Shown here: positions 1 to 12,151 of the stretch, one piece after another | Layout: each line of letters begins with the position of its first letter | How positions within the stretch are numbered: the first letter of the stretch is position 1 | Source of the DNA: Bettongia penicillata ogilbyi | Lineage: Eukaryota > Chordata > Mammalia > Diprotodontia > Potoroidae | Direction: 5' to 3' | Length of the DNA stretch: 64,000 nucleotides | Assembly: GCA_023548195.1 (NCBI GenBank) | Contig: JAJHZJ010000335.1 | Location: forward strand, 2,783,020-2,847,019 | Position numbers and translations under genes: made by a program | Notes under the pieces: model-generated | Seen by the model: only the letters and a program-made list of their open reading frames with translations | Database searches by the model: none | What the model was told of the DNA's origin: nothing

Positions 1-135
1 GGAACCTAATGACTCCATAAAACATCAAGAAACAACAAAACAAAGTCAAAACAATGAAAAAAAAGATACAAGAAAATGTGAAGTATTTCATCAAAGCAAG
101 AACTCACCTGGAAAATAAATCAAGGAAAAAAGTTA
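1..135 (+). mobile_element. LINE ORF1 remnant
   Basis: A decayed piece of the L1/HAL1-type ORF1 coding region. It matches, with many substitutions, the ORF1 stretch near 12625-12740 in this window (the run reading roughly NDF-RNQEITKQNQKN-KMEENVKYLIGKT). No open frame remains. The rest of the element lies outside the window or is lost. Confidence 0.7.
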
Positions 136-164
136 ATTAGGGCACTATCTGATTGTGATGAAAA

Positions 165-268
165 GGCACCAACTTAGCACAATGGATAGACCTCAGGGAA
201 TGGGATATGGAAGTTATGATTTTAATATGCCCTCAGGCACTTACTATGTGATCTTGCACTTCCTTATT
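165..268 (+). repeat. MIR/CORE-SINE fragment
   Basis: Shows the tRNA-derived SINE head (a 'gcacaatggatagacctcagg'-like segment) followed by text resembling 'cctcaggcacttactatgtgatcttgcac', which is the usual order in MIR and marsupial CORE-SINEs. It is truncated where the L1 3' end begins. Family assignment is from memory. Confidence 0.6.
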
Positions 269-1200
269 ATTAATTTGTTTTCAGTTTTCTACAATTACTT
301 CTATAAGTCTTAGATTTTCTCCTCCTTCCCCCTTCTTCTTCTTGAAATTCCTGCCTCCTTGAAATTCAATCTTATATGGGTTCTACATATATGTTCCTAT
401 TAAACATATGTTCCCATTAGTCATGTTGCACAGAAGAATTAAAATGATTGAGAGAAACCAAGAGAAAAAAAACAAAACAAAACAAAACATAACACAAAAA
501 ATTCTGCTCCATTCTGCAATCCAGTTCCTTAGTTCTTTCTATAGATGTGGGAGAGATTTTGTCTCAAGAGTCCATTGGGAATGTATTATGTCCCTGCATT
601 GCTGTGAAAGGCTAAATCTACTAGAAAAATTCCTAGTGTACTGTGGTTGATACCATTTACAATATTCTCCTGGTTCTGCTGCCGTCACTCAGCATCAGTT
701 TATCCTTCCAGACCTCTCTGAAGTCTTAATGTTTATCATTTTCTATAGCACAATAGTATTCCATTACATTCATATACCACAACTTGTTCAGCCATTCCCC
801 AACTGTTGGGCATCCCCTTGATTTCCAGTTCTTGATCAACACAAAGAGAGCTGCTATAAATACTTTTGTACGTGTGGAACCCTTTCCTATATCTATGATC
901 TCCTTGGGATACAGTCCCAGAAGCAATATAACTGGGTCAAAGGGTGTGCACATATTGGTAGCCCTTTGGGCATAGCTCCAAATTGTTGTCCAGAATGGTT
1001 TGATCATCTCACAGCTCGACCAACAATGAAATAGTGTTCAAACTCTGCCACATCTTCTCCAACATTGATCATCTTCCTGTTTTATCATATTAGGCAATCT
1101 GGTAAGCATGATGTGGAACCTCAAAGTTTTTATTTGTATCTCTCTAATCAATAGTGATTTAGAGCATTTTTTATATGACTAGAGATAGCTTTACTTTCTT
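266..1200 (-). mobile_element. L1-A, 3' end (3'UTR and ORF2 C-terminus)
   Basis: Minus-strand L1. The 3'UTR (about 266-720) matches the minus-strand L1 3'UTR at 38215-38700. The minus frame at 726-1007 reads the ORF2 C-terminal segment, including FDPVILLLGLYP and WKSRGCPTVGEWLNKLWY, which recurs in every L1 of this window. It is interrupted at 1200 by a HAL1-like element and resumes at 4126. ORF2 encodes the endonuclease/reverse transcriptase of L1; this copy is dead. Confidence 0.92.
1182..1200. repeat. Target-site duplication, left copy (HAL1-1)
   Basis: The 19-bp sequence gagatagctttactttctt occurs here and again, identically, at 4107-4125, directly flanking the HAL1-like element. The host L1-A sequence reads continuously when one copy is removed, which defines the insertion precisely. 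Confidence 0.95.
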
Positions 1201-2031
1201 TTTTAAAATTTATTTATTTAATTCTGACATTGATTTTCACAAAATTTTGGGTTTCAAATTTTCTCCCCATTTCTCCCCGCTCCCCACCACAAAACACCAA
1301 GCATTCTAATTGCCCCTAACACCAATCTTCCCTCTCTTCTAACATCCCTTCCTTTCCTTGTCCCCATCTTCTCTTTTGTCCTGTAGGGCCAGATAACTTT
1401 CTATACCCCAATACCTGTATTTCTTATTTCCTAGTAGTAAGAACAATACTTGACAGTTGTTCCTACAACTTTGACTTCCCACCTCTCTTCATCCCTCCCT
1501 CCCCACCCATTCCTTTTAGGAAGCAAGCAATTCAATATAGGCCATGTCTGTGTAGTTTTGCAAATGACTTCCGTAATAGTTTGTTTGTGTACGACTAACT
1601 ATATTTCCCTCCATCCTGTCCTGCCCCCCACTGCTTCTATTCTCTCTTTTGATCCTGTCCCTTCCCAAGAGTGTTGATTTCAGATTGCTCCCTCCTCCCA
1701 TAGCCCTCGTTTCCATCATCCCCTCCACCCTGCTTATCCCTTTCTCCCCCAAGTTCCTGTATTGTAAGACAGGTTTTCATACCAAAATGAGTGTGCATTT
1801 TATTCCTTCATTTAGTCGAATGTGATGAGAGTAAGCTTCATGTTTTTCTCTCACCTCCCCTCTTTTTCCCTCCACTGAAAAGTCTTTTGCTTGCCTCTTT
1901 TATGAGAGATAATTTGCCCCATTACATTTCTCCCTTTCTCCTCCAATATATTTCCCTCTCACCACTTCATTTCATTTTTTTAAGGTATGATAGCATCCTA
2001 TTCAATTCACTCTGGGCTCTCTGCCTCTGTG

Positions 2032-2033
<2 letters not shown>

Positions 2034-2086
<53 letters not shown>
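2034..2086. repeat. (GT)n microsatellite inside HAL1-1
   Basis: Uninterrupted GT dinucleotides. Shorter and more interrupted CA/GT tracts sit at the same relative place, downstream of ORF1, in the other HAL1-like copies (13387-13460, 43805-43890, 46930-46965). The tract is therefore inherited with the element rather than arising here. Confidence 0.95.
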
Positions 2087-2089
<3 letters not shown>

Positions 2090-2227
2090 CACACCAATTA
2101 TCCAGATACTGAAAAGTTTCAAGAGTTACAAATATTGTCTTTCCATGTAGGAATGTAAACAGTTCAACTTTATTAAGTCCCTTATGACTTCTCATTGCTG
2201 TTTACCTTTTAAAGCCTCTCTTCATTT

Positions 2228-3329
2228 TCATGTTTGAAGGTCAAGTTTTCTTTTCAGCTCTTCTCTTTTCATCAAGAATGCTTGGAAGTCCTAGAGTTCA
2301 TTGAAAGACCATGTTTTCCCCTGAAGTATTATGCAAAAGTATTATATTTTGCTGGGTAGGAGATTCTTGGTTTTAGTCCTAGTTCCTTTGACTTCTGGAA
2401 TATCCTATTCCACGCCATTCAATCCCTTAATGGAGAAGCTGCTAGATTTTGTGTTATTCTGATTGTACTTCCACAATACTTGCATTGTTTCTTTTTAGCT
2501 TCTTGCAATATTTTCTCCTTGACCAGGGAAATTTGGAATTTGGCCACAATGTTCCTAGGAGTTTCTCTTTTTGAATCTCTTTCAGGTGGTGATCGATGGA
2601 TTCTTTCAATACTTATTTTGCCCTCTGGTTGTAGAATATCAGGGCAGTTTTCCTTGATAATTTCATGAAAGATGATGTCTAGGCTCTGTTTTTGATCATA
2701 GCTTTCAGGTAGTCCCATAATTTTTAAATTGTTTCTCCTGGATCTATTTTCCAGGTCCCTTGTTTTTCCAATGAGATATTTCACATTCTCTTCCATTTTA
2801 TCATTCTTTTGGTTTTGTTTTTTGATTTCTTGGTTTCTCATAAAGTCATTAGCCTCCATCTGTTCCATTCTTATTTTGAAAGAACTATTTTCTTCAGTGG
2901 GCTTTTAGACCTTCTTTTCCATTTGGCTAATTCTGCTTTTGAAAGCATTCTTCCCCTCATTGGCTTTTTGAACCTCTTTTGCCAATTGAATTAGCCTATT
3001 TTTCAAGGTGTTACTTCCTTCAGCATTTTTTTGGGTCTCCTTTAGCAAGGTGTTGAACTGCTGTTCCTGCTTTTCTTGCATCTCTCTCATTTCTCTTCCC
3101 AGTTTTTCCTCCACCTCTCTCACTTGATTTTCATCATCCTTTCTGAGCTCTTCCATGGCCTGAGCCCATTGAATATTTACTTTGGATGTTTGGGATACAA
3201 CAGTCTTGACATCTATGTTTTTCCCTGATGGTAAGCATTGTTCTTCCTCATCTGAAAGGAAGGGAGGAGATATCTGTTCACCAAGAAAGTAACTTTCTAT
3301 GGTCTTATTATTTTCCCTTTTTTGGGCAT
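2228..3329 (-). pseudogene. HAL1-1 ORF1 (coiled-coil RNA-binding protein), broken
   Basis: Reads as a LINE-1 ORF1-like protein of about 366 codons. The start at 3329 gives MPKKGK, matching the MPRKGK start of the other copies. The minus frame at 2905-3156 gives a Lys/Glu-rich heptad region (EKLGREMREMQEKQEQQFNTLLKETQKNAE) expected of the trimerising coiled coil. The frame at 2419-2868 gives the more globular C-terminal part, including NRSRRNNLKIMGLPES. ORF1 proteins coat L1 RNA in cytoplasmic ribonucleoprotein particles. The coding region is split between frames with stops, so no full product is expected. Confidence 0.85.
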
Positions 3330-4106
3330 TTTCCTACCCAGTTACTTGACTTTTGGGTCCTTTGTCAAGAGTAGGGTATACTCTGGGAATCTTTGAGATC
3401 TCAGTTCATTCCAGGTGGCACAATCAGGCATGTACTACTCTGGACACAGAGAGGGATTTTTGTGCCCAGAATCTTAGCATATAGATCTCCACAGCCACTT
3501 GGCCTCTAGTTCCGATTAAAGTCAGCACTGGAGGCTGATTTTCAGATAAGCTGGATGGGCAGAGCCACCATTCAGTTTGATACAAAGACCAGCTTGGCCA
3601 TGTCCTCCACCTAGGCCTGATGTAAGTCTCAGCCCTTCAATGCCCCCAGAGGTTTTTATGCTCCAACAAAGGAGCTTCCATACGGGCTGCTATGCTGGCT
3701 CTGAGGTAGTTGCCTCTTGCTGGAGCTATGAGAAAGCCCTTCTCCCTTCCTGGATTGCTGATAAAACCCCATCATTGACCTTTTTTGCCTGTGGTTTGAG
3801 GGATCTGAGGACCCGCTGCTGCGACTGGAGATTCCTCCCCTCCTCCCAGAATATCATCATGCTGTTCCACACTGTGTTGCTGGGCCAAGGCTGGTCTAGG
3901 CTCTGCACTCTGCTCTGCATCCGGCACAACCAACATTTCCGTGATCCTTTCAGGTCACCGTGGGCTGGAAAGCTCCTCCTCGCTGTTGTTCTCCACTTCT
4001 GCTGCTCCAGAATTTGTTGTGAGTCCCTCTCTACTGGTATTTTATGGGCTGTGGGAAGGACCCTGTGGTAAGTGTATCTTCCTAGTCTGCCATCTTGGCT
4101 CCACAC

Positions 4107-4429
4107 GAGATAGCTTTACTTTCTTCCTCTGAATACTACCTGTAGATATATTTGACCATTTATCAATTGGGGAATGGCTTATATTCTTATGCATTTGACT
4201 CGGTTCTCTATATATTTTCGAAATGAGCCCTTTATAACAGACACTAGTTCCAAAAATTCTTTCCCAGTTTTCTTCTCCTTTCTTAATCTTGGTTGTATTG
4301 GAGTTTTTTAGGGAAAAACTTTTCAATTTAATGTAATTAAAATTATCCATATTGCAATTTATAATGCTCTATCTCTTGTTTGGTCAAAAATTTATCTATT
4401 CTACATGAATCTCTCTCTCTCTTTCTCTC

Positions 4430-4493
<64 letters not shown>

Positions 4494-5497
4494 CCTTTCT
4501 CCCCTGATTTCTTTATAATATCAATCTTTATACCTAGATCATGAATCCACTTGGACTTCCTTCTTGTGTACAATGTCAGATATTGGTCTACGACCACTTT
4601 CCACCTCACTTTTATCCAGATTTCCCATAAGTTTTGTCAAAGAGTGAGTGCTTTTCACAGAAGCTGGGGTTCTTGGGTTTATCAAACAGTAGATTGCTAC
4701 ATTCATCGATTACTCTGTCTTGAATACCTAGCATATTCCACTGGCCTACCTCTCTATTTCTTAGTCAGTACCAATGCCTTTGCATGACTGCTGCTTTATA
4801 TTTCAATTTGAAACCTGGTAAAACTAGGTCACCTTCCCTAGCATTTCTTTTCATTAATTCCTTTGATATTCTGAACGTTTTATTCTGCCAGATGAATTTT
4901 TATATTATTTTTTCTAGCACCAGAAAATAATCATCTGCTAATTTGATTGGTGTGGTACTGAATAAGTACATTATTTTAGGTAGAATTTTCATTTCCATTA
5001 TATTAGCTCTGCGTAGCCATAACCAACTGATGACTTTCCACTTAATTAGATCTGACTTTGTCTCTGTAAAAATTGATTTGTAATTGTGTTCATATATTCC
5101 CTTGGTTTGATTTGGCAGGTAGACTCCCAGATATTTTATGGTATCTATCATAGGTGTAAGTGGGAGCTCTCTTTCTATCTCTTGGTGTTGGACTTTGTTA
5201 GTAATATGTAGAAATACAGAGGATTTATGTGTATTTATTTTGTAACCTGAAACTTTGCCAAAAGTCTTTACTATTTCAAGTAGTTTTTTACTTGATTCTC
5301 TTGGATTTTGTAAGTATATCATCATATTATCTGAAAAGTGTGATAAATTAATTTCTTCTTTGCTTATTCTAATTCCTTCAATTTATTTCTTTGTCTTACT
5401 GCTAAAGCTAACATTTGTAATACCATAGTGAATTACAGTGGTGATAATGGACATCCTTGTTTTACCCCTGGTCTTATTGGAAACACTTCTAGTTTAT
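4107..5497 (-). mobile_element. L1-A, continued (ORF2 region)
   Basis: Begins with the right-hand TSD copy (4107-4125) and continues the minus-strand ORF2 of L1-A. The minus frame at 4900-5325 reads the reverse-transcriptase C-terminal segment, with the recurrent YLGVYLPNQTKGIYEHNYK and NIMEMKILPKIMYLF. The segment just downstream corresponds to the region around the catalytic FADD motif, but here the reading is broken. Recognisable ORF2 stops at about 5497, where a different L1 segment begins, so L1-A is 5' truncated or cut at that point. Confidence 0.88.
4410..4489. repeat. (CT)n(CA)n compound microsatellite
   Basis: About 25 bases of CT repeat followed by about 55 bases of pure CA, interrupting the ORF2 remnant of L1-A. 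Confidence 0.95.
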
Positions 5498-6045
5498 CCT
5501 CATTTGTCCAATTTTCTCAGTTAGGTTTTGTGCTTCCTTTTCCATTTGTTCAATTTTCCTTTTCGAAGAGGTGTTCTCTTCATAGAATTATTTTTTTCAT
5601 ACTTTTAAAATCATTGGCCAAATTTTCTTCTATTTCCTCCTTCAGCTGGTCCAGGAGAGCTGTTTGTGCATGTCAGCAGTTCATAGTCCCTTCTGAAGTT
5701 TCAGAGGGGAGTACAGTTTCACTATTGACCTCTTTGATATTCTTCTTATGGTCCTTGGAACCACAGAAATATTTTATGGGGTTTTTTTGGGGTTTTTTGT
5801 TTGTTTGTTTTTGCCTTTGCTCTGCTTTTAGCTTTTTGTGTTTTGGCCTCTGGTTCTTTCAGTTAGAAACTGCGGAACTTGCTGTTGTGTTGAATGATGC
5901 AAAAAAGCTAAGGGTAGGTGCTTTTTTATCTTTTTATTTTGTGTTTCCCTGAATCAGCCCTGGGTCTAGCTTGCTAAGAATGGAGGAGGAGTAGTCTGGC
6001 CGCTGGAGATCTCCTTAGCTGAGCTGAGGCACAGGCAAGCTAAGA
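5498..6045 (-). mobile_element. Inverted 5' segment of an L1 (5'UTR and start of ORF1)
   Basis: On the minus strand this matches the 5'UTR and N-terminal ORF1 of L1-E (about 40090-40620 on plus), including the recurring text gcacaaatggaaa/ggacaaatgggaaag and the 5'UTR string 'ttagctgagctgaggcacagg' in reverse. It abuts a plus-strand ORF2-to-3'UTR segment starting near 6046. An inverted 5' piece followed by a direct 3' piece is the product expected from twin priming during L1 integration. Confidence 0.75.
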
Positions 6046-8605
6046 ATGCAGTAACTTATTGGAGAGTAATACATTATGATTAGGTAGGATTCTTACCAGG
6101 AATGTAGAGTTGGTTCCATAATAAGAAAACTATTAGCATTGTGGATCATATCAACAACAGAACTAACAGAAACCACATGATTGTCTCAATAGATGCAGAA
6201 TTATTAAAAACACTGGAGAACATAGAAATAAAGAGAAATTTCCATAAAATAATGGGCAGAATCTACCTAAAACCTTCAGCAAGCATTATATACAATGAAG
6301 AAAACTATAAGCATTTTCAATATGATCAGAGGTGAAACAAGAAAGTCCATTATCACCACTATTTTTCAATATGATACTAGAAATGTTAGGTGTAGCAATT
6401 AGACAAGATAAAAAAATCAAAGGAAATTGAATAGACAAAGAAGAAACTAAGTTATCACTCTTTGCAAATGATATGATGATATACTTAGAGAATCCCAGAG
6501 ATTCAAGTAAAAAAAGCTACTTGAAATAATAAACAACTTTGGTAAAGTTGCAGGTTACAAAATAATCCCACACCAATCTTCTCCATTCCTGTATATTATT
6601 AACTAAGCCCACCAGCAAGAGATAGAAAGGGAAATCCCATTTAAAGTTAGGCTAGACACTATGAAATATTTGGGAGTCTATCTTCCAAAACAAATCCAGA
6701 GGCTATATGAACACAGTTACAAGACACATTTTTCGCACAGATTCAGATCTATAATTCAATTCAGATCTAAGTATTTAGATATAAATTCAGATCTAAGTAA
6801 GTGGAAAAACATTAATTGCTTGTGGTTAGGCCATGCCAATATAATGAAAATGACAATTCTACCTTAATTTATTTACTTATTTAGTGCCATAACAATTAAA
6901 CTATCAGATAATTATTTTCTAGTGGATTAAACAGTATCAAATTTCATCTGCAAGAGCACAAGGTCTAGAATATCAAGGGGACTAATGAAAAGAAAGACTA
7001 AGGAAGATACCCTGGTGTTACCAAATCTGAAATTGTATTATAAAGCAGTAATTACCAAAACCACCTGGTATTGGCTAAGAAATAGAAGGGTAGACAAGTG
7101 GAATATACTAGATACTCAAGATATAGTAGGCAATGAATATAGCAATCTACTGTTTCATAAACAGGATCCCAGGTTCTGGGATAAGAGCTCACAGTTCGAC
7201 AAAATTTGCTGGGAAAACTGGGTAACAGTGTGGTGTAACTAGACATAGACCAATGCCTGACACTGTACACAAGAATAAATTCCAAATGATCTAGGTAAAA
7301 AGATTGATGCTATGGACAAATCAGAGGAGCAAGGAATAGTATGTCAGATTTACAGAGAAGGGAAGAATTTTTGACTAAAGAAGAGATATAAAGCATTATG
7401 AAGTGCAAAATGAGTCATTCTGATTACATTAAGCTGAAAAGTTTTTTTACACAACCAAACGCAATGCACTTAGAGATGCAGAAAACTAGGAAAAATTGCA
7501 TTTTTGCAGCTAGTGTCTGTGATAAAGGCCTCATTTCTAGAATATATAGAGAACTGTATCAAATGTATAAAAATACAAGTCATTCCCCAATTGATAAATA
7601 GTCGAATGATATGAACAGCAGTTTTAAGGGGAAGAAATTAAATATATCTGTAGTCACATGAAAAAAGTGCTCCGAATCACTACTGATTAGAGAGACAGAA
7701 ATCAAAACAATTCTGAGGTACCATGTCCCACGTATCAGATTGGCAAACATGACAGAACAGGAAGATGATAAATGTTGGAGAGGATATGGGAGAATTGGAA
7801 CACTCATCATTGGTGGAGTTGTGAGCTGATCCAGCCATTCTGTGGAGCAATTTGGAACTATGCCAAAAGGGCTACAAAAATGTGCATACCCTTTTGTCAA
7901 GTAATAGCCCTTCTAGGACCATATCCCAAGAGATCATAACAATGGGAAAAGGCCCCACATATACAAAAATATTTATAGGAGCACTTTTTCTGGTGGCCAA
8001 AACCTGGAAATCAAGGGGATGTCCATCAATTGGGAAATTACTGAATATATTGTGGTATTTGAATGTAATGGAATACTATTGCACTACAAGAAATGATGAA
8101 CAGGAAGACTTCAGACAAGCTGGGAAGGACTTATATGATCTAATGCTAAGGGAAAGAAACAGATCCAGGAGAACTTTGGGCACAACAACCACCAGAGTGT
8201 ACGAGAGTTTCTTCTGGTAGACTTGGAACATCATTGCAATTCAAAGACTTGAAAAAAGTCCCAATGGTCTTTTAAGGCAAAATGCCTTCCACATCCAGAG
8301 AAAGAACTATGGAATTCAATTGCAGAATATTAGCAGATCATTGTGTGCGTGTGTGTGTATGTGTGTGTGTGTGTGTGTGTTACATTTTGGTTTGTTATAT
8401 GATTTCTCCTATTCATTTTCATTCTGTTGCACAGCATGACTATAGTGAAAATGTATTTAATAGGAATGTATGTGTAAAGTCTATATAAAATCGTGTGCCC
8501 TCCCAGGGAGGGAGAGAGGACCTGGGGGGAGGGAGGGGTAAAATATCTGTGTTATATCGTCGTGACTGTAGAACACTGAAAATAAAAAAAATTAATATAA
8601 AAAAG
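6046..8605 (+). mobile_element. L1 ORF2 3' half and 3'UTR (twin-primed copy)
   Basis: Plus-strand L1 from the middle of the reverse-transcriptase domain to the A-rich tail near 8580-8605. Frames at 6141-6335, 6661-6867, 6985-7242, 7398-7601 and 7852-8220 read successive ORF2 pieces. ORF2 would end at 8220 with ESFFW. The FADD motif region is recognisable near 6450 as a decayed '[16 protein letters not shown]'. A GT tract lies in the 3'UTR. Many frameshifts and stops make it inactive. Confidence 0.9.
8342..8381. repeat. (GT)n microsatellite in L1 3'UTR
   Basis: GT repeat with single C and A interruptions, just after the ORF2 end. The 3'UTR of L1-F has a short remnant at the same place (about 62500-62512). 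Confidence 0.9.
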
Positions 8606-9925
8606 AAAGAAATTTTATGAATGAAAATTGATATTTTCTTTATCTTTTTCCTTTTCTTCCTTTCTTTGGCTATTGGACAAATTTGAATAATATTTTTTTT
8701 TGAAATGATACATAAGACAATTTGTCCTCAACACCAGCCTCTATTGCTTTCCTCCAAAATTATTTCATATTTCCTTTGTGTATTCTTTAAAAAATGAAGA
8801 ACCATGACTTACTGAATAGAGAGGTCACCCTAAATATAGGATTATTTGTCACTTCTGACGCATTGTAACCATGTGATTTTGATCAAGTCAATTAACTTAT
8901 AAACGTTGCATGCAAACCTGACACCAAAATTTAGGTGCAGAGGTGTTGATGAAATCACAAATTGGTTTTCCAAACACAGATTTTTAATTTTTATAGTAAA
9001 TTTGCTTTATGATAGGAGATGGGAAAGACAGAAATTAAAGCATTCTTTCTCTCAAGGAGCTAATATTTTATTTGGGGGGAATAATATGCATACACATAAG
9101 TGCATATGCAAACAATCCATTTTCCTAAAAGTCAAATTATATTAATAGTTTAAAATTTTTGAGGTATAAATCACTTGTAGGAATGATATTGAGAATGTGT
9201 GAGTAATGGATAATGGGAAGAAAATATCTTAAAAGGCATTAAAACTGGTAGCATTGTAAGATGTCTCAATCCTTTAAGAGCATTCCAAGAATGCTCAAGT
9301 AGAGGCATAGTCAGGTGTCTCTAGAAATGATTTGTCACTGTGGGTACCAGTTGGAATAAATACTCTAATTTTCATAAGGGCTACACAAGTACATCTTTAA
9401 TTGAAAGCATCAGACAAAAACACACACTATGGCTTTCATATCTTCATAATATTCTCTCCAATTGACCTATTAATTGAACCATTTAGAAAAATGAACAGTC
9501 ATTCCCAATCGACCCCACTCCCTCATTTCAATTTATTTCATATATCGAAAAGTCATGTTAAGGAAAATTTTTTTAAATACTCGACTACAAAATAATTTTA
9601 TTCCTTTTGCAAAAGCACTTTTGAAGGAGAAGTCAATTTATTCATGATTTCAGAAAAGAAAAAGTAAACACAAGCACCTGCTCACATTATGTGCAGAGTA
9701 AATAACAGCTTAGTACAAAAAAAAAGAAGAAAGTATGCTTAATCAGTGTATATGTGTACATTTATTTGTATGTAAGGGTATAGAAGAGGGATGTAACTGT
9801 TTAGGAAATAAGTATTAGGAGAATCTTTGACCTCTCTTGGTTCCCAAAATCTACTTGACGAAATAATTGCCTTATGAAATATAGGTACATTGTTCTTGCC
9901 AGGAGGAAATCCTGTATGAAGAGTG

Positions 9926-9930
<5 letters not shown>
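8606..9930. other. No gene recognised
   Basis: AT-rich sequence without a convincing gene or full repeat. The stretch 9050-9120 (aggagctaatattttatttgg and following) resembles a decayed ancient interspersed repeat, but I cannot name it. Short open frames here lack codon structure or recognisable motifs. The first 46 bases resemble 38155-38200. Confidence 0.5.
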
Positions 9931-10001
<71 letters not shown>

Positions 10002-10147
10002 ATGTGTGTGTGTGTGTGTTAGAGAGAGAAAGGGAGGGAGGGAAACAGATAGAGAGAGGGGGTAAGAGAAAGAAGGAGGGAGAGAAGGGCAGAAAAAGAG
10101 GTTGAGAGAGAGGAGAGTAACAGAGAGAGAGGGAGGGAGTGAGGGAG
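9931..10147. repeat. Compound microsatellite (CT)n(GT)n followed by GA-rich tract
   Basis: About 54 bases of pure CT, then about 35 bases of GT with one interruption, then about 125 bases of GA/GGGA-rich sequence. Open frames across it are low-complexity artefacts. Confidence 0.97.
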
Positions 10148-11024
10148 AATGAGAATGCTTCTCACCATCTTCAGAGACTTTATTGGATTTTTTAAATTTA
10201 TGATCAATAACTATGGTTTCCTTTATGATGACTGATATTTTGAAATGAGGAGAAACAGAATTTACAAAAGAGCTATTTATTTCTCTATGATATATAGAAG
10301 TGAGTTCTTAAATGTCTTTGATCCCTTTTTTCGCACAAGCTTCCATTACTTTAAAAACTTAAACCTGAAGTACAACAAAAATGAGGGAAGGATATTTACC
10401 CTTCTTTGATTCCTAGAAGAAAATTGTGACATAAAGGGGAAAAAAACACATGCTAATGTGCCTATACTTGCCCAGGTAATTTGACAATTTATATTCAACT
10501 TAAATTTCTGGAGGATGTGGGTCTATGTGAGCATGTATATATGATATTAGTTTTCTTAAAGTTTTTTTTTTTCTTTTCTTAGCCAGTTTGAGAAATACAA
10601 TATCAAATCCCCATGTACCTCATACTCCTTGAAATAACCTAAAAATCCTTGTATATGCTTGGTCTGTTGTTATTGAGATGTCTTCCTGGTTTCACTTTTA
10701 TGTTAGAGTCATAGTAATAAGAAAAACAAGGAAAACAAATTTCCTTCAGTATATTTTGTAAGGAAAAAAATAGAAGAAAGCTTCTCCTCAGCCATAATAC
10801 CAATTCTGTGATTATTTGAATCATTCCAATGAGTGTCGTTTACATTTCTCATATATGTGCTTTTTGTTTTATACATGAAGTATGATTAGATAGCTATTAA
10901 CATTAGAATATACAGAGATACTATTCAATCCAGGGATTAACCTATATTCTCTTATATTCTGTCTTAAAAGAATTCAATGATTTAAAATATATATATAGTA
11001 ACCATAAAACCCAGATTATTCAAT
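10148..11024. other. No gene recognised
   Basis: AT-rich unique-looking sequence. No splice-flanked exon, conserved motif or repeat family could be supported. Confidence 0.5.
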
Positions 11025-11222
11025 TTCATAGGGTTTGCAAAGTAATGTTTATATGTTGTCATTTAATCTTCACAAGAACTCTTTGAGGAAAGCATTACTA
11101 TGCCCATTTTACAGAAGCTGAAGTTAAGAGAAGTTAAATGATTTGTCAATGTAAACATAGTTATAAAGTCTTTGGGAGTATAAATTGAACTCAAGTCTTC
11201 CTTAATCCAAGTTCAGCACTCT
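11025..11222 (-). repeat. MIR SINE
   Basis: Contains the order typical of MIR read in reverse: 'catttaatcttcacaagaact', 'gcccattttacagaagctgaag', 'ttaagagaagttaaatgatttg', then 'tgaactcaagtcttcc' and 'agcactctt'. These match the MIR core and tRNA-related head despite about 25% divergence by eye. Confidence 0.8.
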
Positions 11223-12151
11223 TGGGTATTTTGCCAAAAAAAATAACAAATGATCTTGAATTTTTAAGAATGATGGAAGTCACTGTCCAGCTTACTTGCT
11301 GTGAAAGGGTATGCTCTTACTTGGAGATCATTCTGGGTAAAAATAAAAACAAAACAAAACAAAACTTTTCTCCATTTCTGGACCTGAGGGAAATAAATCA
11401 TGTTCCTCTACAGATTAGAGTTATGATCTGAGAAGGCATTAACAACTTCGTAAGAGACATTTTAAAAATTAAAGAAGAGGGGGAGGAGTCAAGATGGCAG
11501 AGTAGAAAGACTCACATATGCTAGCTCCAAGTCCACAGCCCATAAATTTCCTGTAACAAGAACTACCCACAAATTCCGGAGCAGTTCAAGCCATGCAGCA
11601 ACACAGTGGAGGAGATTTCTGTTCCAGCGAGCCCTGAAAAACTGGCGCCAAAGGTCCGTCACACACTGGACAGCAGAGCCCAGCCCTGCCCTGCCCTTGC
11701 TGCAATGCCCCGAGAGGAGCAGATCCGAGCAGGTTTCAGGGACACAATCTCCGGCAGCCACTAGCGTCCCTCCACCCACAAGCGCTACAGGTCAGTGAGA
11801 GAGACTTTTGGGCTGGCCAAGAGGGGAGCAGGGTGTCTCCATCACTCAGGCCCCCTCAGGAGGCAGCGGCGGAGACAGGGACAGCAGCAGACCCGGGCAC
11901 CCAAGCAGGCAGGAGCTCCACTCCATTACTGAAGGTCTCTGCATAAACCCTCTGAGGGAACTGAGCCTGGGAAGTATCCCTGCCCCCACCTGAGCACCAG
12001 AACTTAAGTTAACATTGAATAGCAGCCCCACCCACCACTGAAAGCCTTGAGGCTGGGGAGCAGCATCTGAATCTCAGACCCCAAGCACTAGCTGCGCAGA
12101 CCTAGGCGGGGGTAGACAGGAATCTCAGAAGTCAAGTAACTGGCTGGGAAA

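Larger units (their letters stand above)
1201..4106 (-). mobile_element. HAL1-1: full-length ORF1-only LINE
   Basis: A minus-strand element of about 2.9 kb with a 5' end near 4106 (plus strand ends 'gccatcttggctcc', i.e. ggagccaagatggc on the sense strand). It has a GC-rich 5'UTR (3330-4106), an ORF1 remnant (2228-3329), a CA/GT tract, a G-rich 3' region and a T-rich end at 1201, which is the A tail on the sense strand. No ORF2, endonuclease or reverse transcriptase sequence is present. This organisation fits HAL1 (half-L1) elements, which depend on L1 machinery for movement. It is flanked by a perfect 19-bp TSD inside L1-A. Its near-complete length and identical TSD suggest it is younger than its host L1. 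Confidence 0.85.

Noticed and set aside
1791..2195. Open frames with poly-Val/Cys or poly-Thr/His runs
   Set aside because: These are translations of the GT microsatellite inside HAL1-1.
3577..4132. A 164-codon plus-strand frame and overlapping frames
   Set aside because: They fall in the HAL1-1 5'UTR, antisense to the element, and reflect its higher GC content.
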